NCBI GenBank assembly: GCA_964057225.1
Contig: OZ059897.1
Location: forward strand, 20,088,001 to 20,152,000
Direction of reading: 5' to 3'
DNA length: 64,000 bases
DNA from: Auanema rhodensis
Taxonomy: Eukaryota; Nematoda; Chromadorea; Rhabditida; Rhabditidae
Positions 1 to 10,000 of this stretch are shown here, piece by piece. The position numbers and the translations under genes are program-made. Under the pieces are notes generated by a model, which saw only the letters and a program-made list of their open reading frames with translations, ran no database searches and was not told the origin of the DNA. How positions within the stretch are numbered: position 1 is the stretch's first letter; every line of letters starts with the position of its first letter.

Positions 1-58
1 AAAGACGATGGACAATGTTATTCAACGAAAAAATTAATTCTTCAGGGTGAAAATCGAG

Positions 59-80
59 GATATAAGTGTAAACTTATATC
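59..80 (+). other. Inverted repeat, 9-bp stem with GNRA-like loop
   Basis: GATATAAGT (59-67) and ACTTATATC (72-80) are perfect reverse complements separated by four bases. The loop is GTAA here and GTGA in copies with a70g, which is most monomers in the right half. As RNA both would be GNRA tetraloops. The dyad is present in nearly every monomer. Stem-breaking single changes are rare: monomers at 703 and 47371 (gatttaag), 24912, 26666 and 28770 (gaatataag), 34384 (ataaatg), 36139 and 37192 (cttagatc). None has a compensating change on the other arm, so selection on pairing is not shown. Confidence 0.85.
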
Positions 81-97
81 AGTTGATATCTCGGTGC

Positions 98-148
98 ATT
101 TTTAAGCTAGCGCAAATCTGATAACACAGATCGACGCAGCTTAAAAAT
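98..148 (+). other. Bulged inverted repeat, potential long hairpin or cruciform
   Basis: TTTTTAAGCT (99-108) pairs perfectly with AGCTTAAAAA (138-147), extended by A98-T148. Inside, after unpaired A109, GCG (110-112) pairs with CGC (135-137). Then comes a three-by-three internal loop, and ATCTG (116-120) pairs with CAGAT (127-131) around the loop ATAACA. Flanking GTGCATT (94-100) is also the reverse complement of AATGCAC (157-163), a competing outer pairing. Variants weaken the stem on one side only: t142c in the 350-bp class, a143t in the ctagg-preceded monomers, t103c in monomers 31927, 34384 and 39298. A structural role is possible but unproven. Confidence 0.75.
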
Positions 149-231
149 CCGCATCGAATGCACTATACTACATTGAGAAACGCTTAATACAAAAATTAGT
201 TATGATCGTTTGAAAAATGATGCATTAGTGT

Positions 232-259
232 ATGTTGAGTTTCCATGTACACTCAACAT
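232..259 (+). other. Conserved dyad, 9-bp stem and 10-base loop
   Basis: ATGTTGAGT (232-240) and ACTCAACAT (251-259) are perfect reverse complements around the loop ttccatgtac. In scanning the 182 monomers I found the arms altered in only two, 32278 and 34735 (tatattgag), which are themselves copies of each other. This is the least variable part of the monomer. Such a dyad could bind a dimeric protein or extrude as a hairpin; neither is shown by sequence alone. Confidence 0.85.
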
Positions 260-280
260 TGCTTCCGAAAACATTTTGAC

Positions 281-320
281 AAAAATTTTTTCGAAAAATT
301 TCAAAATAATTTAGCAAAAA
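281..320 (+). other. A-tract segment with 12-bp palindrome TTTTTCGAAAAA
   Basis: A5T6 at 281-291 is followed by CG and A5T3 (294-301), A4 (303-306) and A5 (316-320). The palindrome TTTTTCGAAAAA lies at 287-298, centred on TTCGAA. A-tracts at roughly helical spacing are associated with intrinsically bent DNA and with minor-groove binders such as AT-hook proteins; both are inference here. Variants are few, for example 2457 and 3158 with seven T, 9121 and 16841 with tcggaaaa, 38245 with tttttttgaaa. Confidence 0.6.
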
Positions 321-2106
321 GTAGATGTTTTTAGATTCCTTTTTTCAAGGCAAAGACGATGGACAATGTTATTCAACGAAAAAATTAATTCTTCAGGGTG
401 AAAATCGAGGATATAAGTGTAAACTTATATCAGTTGATATCTCGGTGCATTTTTAAGCTAGCGCAAATCTGATAACACAGATCGACGCAGCTTAAAAATC
501 CGCATCGAATGCACTATACTACATTGAGAAACGCTTAATACAAAAATTAGTTATGATCGTTTGAAAAATGATGCATTAGTGTATGTTGAGTTTCCATGTA
601 CACTCAACATTGCTTCCGAAAACATTTTGACAAAAATTTTTTCGAAAAATTTCAAAATAATTTAGCAAAAAGTAGTTGTTTTTAGATTCCTTTTTTCAAG
701 GCGAAGACGATGGACAATGTTATTCAACGAAAAAATTAATTCTTCAGGGTGAAAATCGAGGATTTAAGTGTGAACTTATATCAGTTGATATCTCGGTACA
801 TTTTTAAGCTAGCGCAAATCTGATAACACAGATCGACGCAGCTTAAAAATCCGCATCGAATGCACTATACTACATGGAAGAACGCTTAATACAAAAATTA
901 GTTATGATCGTTTGAAAAATGATGCATTAGTGTATGTTGAGTTTCCATGTACACTCAACATTGCTTCCAAAAACATTTTGACAAAAATTTTTTCGAAAAA
1001 TTTCAAAATAATTTAGCAAAAAGTAGATGTTTTTAGATTCCTTATTTCAAGGCAAAGACGATGGACAATGTTATTCAACGAAAAAATTATTTCTTCAGGG
1101 TGAAAATCGAGGATATAAGTGTGAACTTATATCAGTTGATATATCGGTGCATTTTTAAGCTAGCGCACATCTGATAACACAGATCGACGCAGCTTAAAAA
1201 TCCGCATCGAATGCACTATACTACATTAAGAAACGCCTAATACAAAAATTAGTTATGATCGTTTGAAAAATGATGCATTAGTGTATGTTGAGTTTCCATG
1301 TACACTCAACATTGCTTCCAAAAACATTTTGACAAAAATTTTTTCGAAAAATTTCAGAATAATTTAGCAAAAAGTAGATGTTTTTAGATTCCTTTTTTCA
1401 AGGCAAAGACGATGGACAATGTTATTCAACGAAAAAATTAATTCTTCAGGGTGAAAATCGAGGATATAAGTGTGAACTTATATCAGTTGATATCTCGGTA
1501 CATTTTTAAGCTAGCGCAAATCTGATAACACAGATCGACGCAGCTTAAAAATCCGCATCGAATGCACTATACTACATGGAAGAACGCTTAATACAAAAAT
1601 TAGTTATGATCGTTTGAAAAATGATGCATTAGTGTATGTTGAGTTTCCATGTACACTCAACATTGCTTCCAAAAACATTTTGACAAAAATTTTTTCGAAA
1701 AATTTCAAAATAATTTAGCAAAAAGTAGATGTTTTTAGATTCCTTTTTTCAAGGCAAAGACGATGGACAATGTTATTCAACGAAAAAATTATTTCTTCAG
1801 GGTGAAAATCGAGGATATAAGTGTGAACTTATATCAGTTGATATCTCGGTGCATTTTTAAGCTAGCGCAAATCTGATAACACAGATCGACGCAGCTTAAA
1901 AATCCGCATCGAATGCACTATACTACATTGAGAAACGCTTAATACAAAAATTAGTTATGATCGTTTGAAAAATGATGCATTAGTGTATGTTGAGTTTCCA
2001 TGTACACTCAACATTGCTTCCAAAAACATTTTGACAAAAATTTTTTCGAAAAATTTCAAAATAATTTAGCAAAAAGTAGATGTTTTTAGATTCCTTTTTT
2101 CAAGGC

Positions 2107-3508
2107 AAAGACGATGGACGATGTTATTCAACGAAAAAATTAATTCTTCAGGGTGAAAATCGAGGATATAAGTGTGAACTTATATCAGTTGATATCTCGG
2201 TGCATTTTTAAGCTAGCGCAAATCTGATAACACAGATCGACGCAGCTCAAAAATCCGTACCAATGCACTATACTATATTGAGAAACGCTTAATACAAAAA
2301 TTAGTTATGATCGTTTGAAAAATGATGCATTAGTGTATGTTGAGTTTCCATGTACACTCAACATTGCTTCCAAAAACATTTTGACAAAAATTTTTTCGAA
2401 AAATTTCAAAATAATTTAGCAAAAAGTAGATGTTTTTAGATTCCTTTTTTCAAGGCAAAGACGATGTACAATGTTATTTAACGAAAAAATTAATTCTTCA
2501 GGGTGAAAATCGAGGATATAAGTGTAAACTTATATCAGTTGATATCTCGGTGCATTTTTAAGCTAGCGCAAATCTGATAACACAGATCGACGCAGCTTAA
2601 AAATCCGCATCGAATGCACTATACTACATTGAGAAACGCTTAATACAAAAATTAGTTATGATCGTTTGAAAAATGATGCATTAGTGTATGTTGAGTTTCC
2701 ATGTACACTCAACATTGCTTCCGAAAACATTTTGACAAAATTTTTTTCGAAAAATTTCAAAATAATTTAGCAAAAAGTAGATGTTTTTAGATTCCTTTTT
2801 TCAAGGCAAAGACGATGGACGATGTTATTCAACGAAAAAATTAATTCTTCAGGGTGAAAATCGAGGATATAAGTGTGAACTTATATCAGTTGATATCTCG
2901 GTGCATTTTTAAGCTAGCGCAAATCTGATAACACAGATCGACGCAGCTCAAAAATCCGTACCAATGCACTATACTATATTGAGAAACGCTTAATACAAAA
3001 ATTAGTTATGATCGTTTGAAAAATGATGCATTAGTGTATGTTGAGTTTCCATGTACACTCAACATTGCTTCCAAAAACATTTTGACAAAAATTTTTTCGA
3101 AAAATTTCAAAATAATTTAGCAAAAAGTAGATGTTTTTAGATTCCTTTTTTCAAGGCAAAGACGATGTACAATGTTATTTAACGAAAAAATTAATTCTTC
3201 AGGGTGAAAATCGAGGATATAAGTGTAAACTTATATCAGTTGATATCTCGGTGCATTTTTAAGCTAGCGCAAATCTGATAACACAGATCGACGCAGCTTA
3301 AAAATCCGCATCGAATGCACTATACTACATTGAGAAACGCTTAATACAAAAATTAGTTATGATCGTTTGAAAAATGATGCATTAGTGTATGTTGAGTTTC
3401 CATGTACACTCAACATTGCTTCCGAAAACATTTTGACAAAATTTTTTTCGAAAAATTTCAAAATAATTTAGCAAAAAGTAGATGTTTTTAGATTCCTTTT
3501 TTCAAGGC
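2107..3508 (+). repeat. Dimeric tandem duplication, 701-bp period
   Basis: Monomers 2107 (350 bp) and 2457 (351 bp) are repeated as 2808 and 3158. The first of each pair has ggacgatg, gtgtgaac, cagctc, the deletion variant ccgtaccaatg and tatattgag. The second has gatgtacaatg, tttaacg, ccgaaaac and a seven-T tract before cgaaaaa. I see no difference between 2107-2807 and 2808-3508, so the duplication is recent. The gatgtac variant occurs nowhere else that I noticed. Confidence 0.85.
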
Positions 3509-6500
3509 AAAGACGATGGACAATGTTATTCAACGAAAAAATTAATTCTTCAGGGTGAAAATCGAGGATATAAGTGTAAACTTATATCAGTTGATATCTC
3601 GGTGCATTTTTAAGCTAGCGCAAATCTGATAACACAGATCGACGCAGCTTAAAAATCCGCATCGAATGCACTATACTACATTGAGAAACGCTTAATACAA
3701 AAATTAGTTATGATCGTTTGAAAAATGATGCATTAGTGTATGTTGAGTTTCCATGTACACTCAACATTGCTTCCAAAAACATTTTGACAAAAATTTTTTC
3801 GAAAAATTTCAAAATAATTTAGCAAAAAGTAGATGTTTTTAGATTCCTTTTTTCAAGGCAAAAACGATGGACAATGTTATTCAACGAAAAAATTAATTCT
3901 TCAGGGTGAAAATCGAGGATATAAGTGTAAACTTATATCAGTTGATATCTCGGTGCATTTTTAAGCTAGCGCAAATCTGATAACACAGATCGACGCAGCT
4001 TAAAAATCCGCATCGAATGCACTATACTACATTGAGAAACGCTTAATACAAAAATTAGTTATGATCGTTTGAAAAATGATGCATTAGTGTATGTTGAGTT
4101 TCCATGTACACTCAACATTGCTTCCAAAAACATTTTGACAAAAATTTTTTCGAAAAATTTCAAAATAATTTAGCAAAAAGTAGATGTTTTTAGATTCCTT
4201 TTTTCAAGGCAAAGACGATGGACGATGTTATTCAACGAAAAAATTAATTCTTCAGGGTGAAAATCGAGGATATAAGTGTGAACTTATATCAGTTGATATC
4301 TCGGTGCATTTTTAAGCTAGCGCAAATCTGATAACACAGATCGACGCAGCTCAAAAATCCGTACCAATGCACTATACTATATTGAGAAACGCTTAATACA
4401 AAAATTAGTTATGATCGTTTGAAAAATGATGCATTAGTGTATGTTGAGTTTCCATGTACACTCAACATTGCTTCCAAAAACATTTTGACAAAAATTTTTT
4501 CGAAAAATTTCAAAATAATTTAGCAAAAAGTAGATGTTTTTAGATTCCTTTTTTCAAGGCAAAGACAATGGACCATGTTATTCAACGAAAAAATTAATTC
4601 TTCAGGGTGAAAATCGAGGATATAAGTGTAAACTTATATCAGTTGATATCTCGGTGCATTTTTAAGCTAGCGCAAATCTGATAACACAGATCGACGCAGC
4701 TTAAAAATCCGCATCGAATGCACTATACTACATTGAGAAACGCTTAATACAAAAATTAGTTATGATCGTTTGAAAAATGATGCATTAGTGTATGTTGAGT
4801 TTCCATGTACACTCAACATTGCTTCCGAAAACATTTTGACAAAAATTTTTTCGAAAAATTTCAAAATAATTTAGCAAAAAGTAGATGTTTTTAGATTCCT
4901 TTTTTCAAGGCAAAGACGATGGACAATGTTATTCAACGAAAAAATTAATTCTTCAGGGTGAAAATCGAGGATATAAGTGTAAACTTATATCAGTTGATAT
5001 CTCGGTGCATTTTTAAGCTAGCGCAAATCTGATAACACAGATCGACGCAGCTTAAAAATCCGCATCGAATGCACTATACTACATTGAGAAACGCTTAATA
5101 CAAAAATTAGTTATGATCGTTTGAAAAATGATGCATTAGTGTATGTTGAGTTTCCATGTACACTCAACATTGCTTCCGAAAACATTTTGACAAAAATTTT
5201 TTCGAAAAATTTCAAAATAATTTAGCAAAAAGTAGATGTTTTTAGATTCCTTTTTTCAAGGCAAAGACGATGGACGATGTTATTCAACGAAAAAATTAAT
5301 TCTTCAGGGTGAAAATCGAGGATATAAGTGTGAACTTATATCAGTTGATATCTCGGTGCATTTTTAAGCTAGCGCAAATCTGATAACACAGATCGACGCA
5401 GCTCAAAAATCCGTACCAATGCACTATACTATATTGAGAAACGCTTAATACAAAAATTAGTTATGATCGTTTGAAAAATGATGCATTAGTGTATGTTGAG
5501 TTTCCATGTACACTCAACATTGCTTCCAAAAACATTTTGACAAAAATTTTTTCGAAAAATTTCAAAATAATTTAGCAAAAAGTAGATGTTTTTAGATTCC
5601 TTTTTTCAAGGCAAAGACGATGGACAATGTTATTTAACGAAAAAATTAATTCTTCAGGGTGAAAATCGAGGATATAAGTGTAAACTTATATCAGTTGATA
5701 TCTCGGTGCATTTTTAAGCTAGCGCAAATCTGATAACACAGATCGACGCAGCTTAAAAATCCGCATCGAATGCACTATACTACATTGAGAAACGCTTAAT
5801 ACAAAAATTAGTTATGATCGTTTGAAAAATGATGCATTAGTGTATGTTGAGTTTCCATGTACACTCAACATTGCTTCCGAAAACATTTTGACAAAAATTT
5901 TTTCGAAAAATTTCAAAATAATTTAGCAAAAAGTAGATGTTTTTAGATTCCTTTTTTCAAGGCAAAGACGATGGACAATGTTATTCAACGAAAAAATTAA
6001 TTCTTCAGGGTGAAAATCGAGGATATAAGTGTAAACTTATATCAGTTGATATCTCGGTGCATTTTTAAGCTAGCGCAAATCTGATAACACAGATCGACGC
6101 AGCTTAAAAATCCGCATCGAATGCACTATACTACATTGAGAAACGCTTAATACAAAAATTAGTTATGATCGTTTGAAAAATGATGCATTAGTGTATGTTG
6201 AGTTTCCATGTACACTCAACATTGCTTCCGAAAACATTTTGACAAAAATTTTTTCGAAAAATTTCAAAATAATTTAGCAAAAAGTAGATGTTTTTAGATT
6301 CCTTTTTTCAAGGCAAAGACGATGGACAATGTTATTCAACGAAAAAATTAATTCTTCAGGGTGAAAATCGAGGATATAAGTGTAAACTTATATCAGTTGA
6401 TATCTCGGTGCATTTTTAAGCTAGCGCAAATCTGATAACACAGATCGACGCAGCTTAAAAATCCGCATCGAATGCACTATACTACATTGAGAAACGCTTA

Positions 6501-7016
6501 ATACAAAAATTAGTTATGATCGTTTGAAAAATGATGCATTAGTGTATGTTGAGTTTCCATGTACACTCAACATTGCTTCCGAAAACATTTTGACAAAAAT
6601 TTTTTCGAAAAATTTCAAAATAATTTAGCAAAAAGTAGATGTTTTTAGATTCCTTTTTTCAAGGCAAAGACGATGGACAATGTTATTCAACGAAAAAATT
6701 AATTCTTCAGGGTGAAAATCGAGGATATAAGTGTAAACTTATATCAGTTGATATCTCGGTGCATTTTTAAGCTAGCGCAAATCTGATAACACAGATCGAC
6801 GCAGCTTAAAAATCCGCATCGAATGCACTATACTACATTGAGAAACGCTTAATACAAAAATTAGTTATGATCGTTTGAAAAATGATGCATTAGTGTATGT
6901 TGAGTTTCCATGTACACTCAACATTGCTTCCGAAAACATTTTGACAAAAATTTTTTCGAAAAATTTCAAAATAATTTAGCAAAAAGTAGATGTTTTTAGA
7001 TTCCTTTTTTCAAGGC
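3509..7016 (+). repeat. Standard monomers with interspersed 350-bp variants
   Basis: Starts are 3509, 3860, 4211, 4561, 4912, 5263, 5613, 5964, 6315 and 6666. Monomers 4211 and 5263 are the 350-bp ccgtaccaatg class; 4561 has acaatggacc; 5613 has tttaacg; 3860 has the private aaaacgatgg. Monomers 5964, 6315 and 6666 look identical to each other and to monomer 1, a short run of fully homogenised units. Confidence 0.8.
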
Positions 7017-10000
7017 AAAGACGATGGACAATGTTATTCAACGAAAAAATTAATTCTTCAGGGTGAAAATCGAGGATATAAGTGTAAACTTATATCAGTT
7101 GATATCTCGGTGCATTTTTAAGCTAGCGCAAATCTGATAACACAGATCGACGCAGCTCAAAAATCCGTACCAATGCACTATACTATATTGAGAAACGCTT
7201 AATACAAAAATTAGTTATGATCGTTTGAAAAATGATGCATTAGTGTATGTTGAGTTTCCATGTACACTCAACATTGCTTCCAAAAACATTTTGACAAAAA
7301 TTTTTTCGAAAAATTTCAAAATAATTTAGCAAAAAGTAGATGTTTTTAGATTCCTTTTTTCAAGGCAAAGACGATGGACAATGTTATTTAACGAAAAAAT
7401 TAATTCTTCAGGGAGAAAATCGAGGATATAAGTGTAAACTTATATCAGTTGATATCTCGGTGCATTTTTAAGCTAGCGCAAATCTGATAACACAGATCGA
7501 CGCAGCTTAAAAATCCGCATCGAATGCACTATACTACATTGAGAAACGCTTAATACAAAAATTAGTTATGATCGTTTGAAAAATGATGCATTAGTGTATG
7601 TTGAGTTTCCATGTACACTCAACATTGCTTCCGAAAACATTTTGACAAAAATTTTTTCGAAAAATTTCAAAATAATTTAGCAAAAAGTAGATGTTTTTAG
7701 ATTCCTTTTTTCAAGGCAAAGACGATGGACAATGTTATTCAACGAAAAAATTAATTCTTCAGGGTGAAAATCGAGGATATAAGTGTAAACTTATATCAGT
7801 TGATATCTCGGTGCATTTTTAAGCTAGCGCAAATCTGATAACACAGATCGACGCAGCTTAAAAATCCGCATCGAATGCACTATACTACATTGAGAAACGC
7901 TTAATACAAAAATTAGTTATGATCGTTTGAAAAATGATGCATTAGTGTATGTTGAGTTTCCATGTACACTCAACATTGCTTCCAAAAACATTTTGACAAA
8001 AATTTTTTCAAAAAATTTCAAAATAATTTAGCAAAAAGTAGATATTTTTAGATTCCTTTTTTCAAGGCAAAGACAATGGACCATGTTATTCAACGAAAAA
8101 ATTAATTCTTCAGGGTGAAAATCGAGGATATAAGTGTAAACTTATATCAGTTGATATCTCGGTGCATTTTTAAGCTAGCGCAAATCTGATAACACAGATC
8201 GACGCAGCTTAAAAATCCGCATCGAATGCACTATACTACATTGAGAAACGCTTAATACAAAAATTAGTTATGATCGTTTGAAAAATGATGCATTAGTGTA
8301 TGTTGAGTTTCCATGTACACTCAACATTGCTTCCAAAAACATTTTGACAAAAATTTTTTCGAAAAATTTCAAAATAATTTAGCAAAAAGTAGATGTTTTT
8401 AGATTCCTTTTTTCAAGGCAAAGACAATGGACCATGTTATTCAACAAAAAAATTAATTCTTCAGGGTGAAAATCGAGGATATAAGTGTGAACTTATATCA
8501 GTTGATATCTCGGTGCATTTTTAAGCTAGCGCAAATCTGATAACACAGATCGACGCAGCTCAAAAATCCGTACGAATGCACTATACTATATTGAGAAACG
8601 CTTAATACAAAAATTAGTTATGATCGTTTGAAAAATGATGCATTAGTGTATGTTGAGTTTCCATGTACACTCAACATTGCTTCCAAAAACATTTTGACAA
8701 AAATTTTTTCGAAAAATTTCAAAATAATTTAGCAAAAAGTATATGTTTTTAGATTCCTTTTTTCAAGGCAAAGACGATGGACAATGTTATTTAACGAAAA
8801 AATTAATTCTTCAGGGTGAAAATCGAGGATATAAGTGTAAACTTATATCAGTTGATATCTCGGTGCATTTTTAAGCTAGCGCAAATCTGATAACACAGAT
8901 CGACGCAGCTTAAAAATCCGCATCGAATGCACTATACTACATTGAGAAACGCTTAATACAAAAATTAGTTATGATCGTTTGAAAAATGATGCATTAGTGT
9001 ATGTTGAGTTTCCATGTACACTCAACATTGCTTCCGAAAACATTTTGACAAAAATTTTTTCGAAAAATTTCAAAATAATTTAGCAAAAAGTAGATGTTTT
9101 TAGATTCCTTTTTTCAAGGCAAAGACGATGGACAATGTTATTCAACGAAAAAATTAATTCTTCAGGGTGAAAATCGAGGATATAAGTGTAAACTTATATC
9201 AGTTGATATCTCGGTGCATTTTTAAGCTAGCGCAAATCTGATAACACAGATCGACGCAGCTTAAAAATCCGCATCGAATGCACTATACTACATTGAGAAA
9301 CGCTTAATACAAAAATTAGTTATGATCGTTTGAAAAATGATGCATTAGTGTATGTTGAGTTTCCATGTACACTCAACATTGCTTCCAAAAACATTTTGAC
9401 AAAAATTTTTTCGGAAAATTTCAAAATAATTTAGCAAAAAGTAGATGTTTTTAGATTCCTTTTTTCAAGGCAAAGACAATGGACCATGTTATTCAACGAA
9501 AAAATTAATTCTTCAGGGTGAAAATCGAGGATATAAGTGTAAACTTATATCAGTTGATATCTCGGTGCATTTTTAAGCTAGCGCAAATCTGATAACACAG
9601 ATCGACGCAGCTTAAAAATCCGCATCGAATGCACTATACTACATTGAGAAACGCTTAATACAAAAATTAGTTATGATCGTTTGAAAAATGATGCATTAGT
9701 GTATGTTGAGTTTCCATGTACACTCAACATTGCTTCCAAAAACATTTTGACAAAAATTTTTTCGAAAAATTTCAAAATAATTTAGCAAAAAGTAGATGTT
9801 TTTAGATTCCTTTTTTCAAGGCAAAGACGATGGACAATGTTATTTAACGAAAAAATTAATTCTTCAGGGTGAAAATCGAGGATATAAGTGTAAACTTATA
9901 TCAGTTGATATCTCGGTGCATTTTTAAGCTAGCGCAAATCTGATAACACAGATCGACGCAGCTTAAAAATCCGCATCGAATGCACTATACTACATTGAGA

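Larger units (their letters stand above)
1..351 (+). repeat. Reference satellite monomer (standard type)
   Basis: This first copy is used here as the coordinate frame for all variants. It has 57 G and 53 C in 351 bases and 13 CpG. Landmarks: NheI-type GCTAGC at 106-111, EcoRV-type GATATC at 85-90, ATGCAT at 220-225, TGTACA at 246-251, six-T runs at 286-291 and 340-345. Frequent variant sites are 1 (a/g), 7 (g/a), 11 (g/t/a), 14 (a/c/g), 22-23, 25, 27, 37, 70 (a/g), 90 (c/a), 96 (g/a), 142, 152-156, 171, 174-178 and 267 (g/a). By eye it is identical to the monomers at 4912, 5964, 6315 and 6666, so this is a common type in the left part of the array. Confidence 0.95.
1..2106 (+). repeat. Left edge: two standard monomers, then an island of right-hand-type monomers
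   Basis: Monomers 1 and 352 are the standard left type (gtgtaaac, ggtgcatt, cattgag, ccgaaaac). The next four carry variants otherwise typical of the region beyond 31 kb. Monomers 703 and 1405 have ggtacatt with catggaag, 1054 has gatatatcgg with cattaag and attattt, and 1756 has attattt. All four have gtgtgaac. Monomer 703 also starts with gaagac and is preceded by gtagttg. The island shows the two families are interspersed, not simply segregated. Confidence 0.8.

Noticed and set aside
59-148. Covariation supporting conserved RNA structure
   Set aside because: The stem variants I found (gaatataag, gatttaag, cttagatc, t142c, a143t, t103c) each change one arm only. No compensating pair was seen.
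27-222. Ancient half-monomer duplication (aaaaattaatt...gaaaatcga against aaaaattagtt...gaaaaatga, about 163 bases apart)
   Set aside because: The similarity covers under 30 bases, needs gaps and is mostly A and T. The offset is not half of 351, so it is not convincing without an alignment score.
286-345. T runs as RNA polymerase III terminators
   Set aside because: Runs of six T occur at 286-291 and 340-345, but I see no A and B box promoter in the monomer. In DNA of 31% G+C such runs are expected by chance.
1-351. Identity with known insect satellites such as Drosophila 1.688 or Tribolium TCAST
   Set aside because: Length and A+T richness are similar, but I could not match the sequence. 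I have no basis to name the species or the satellite.
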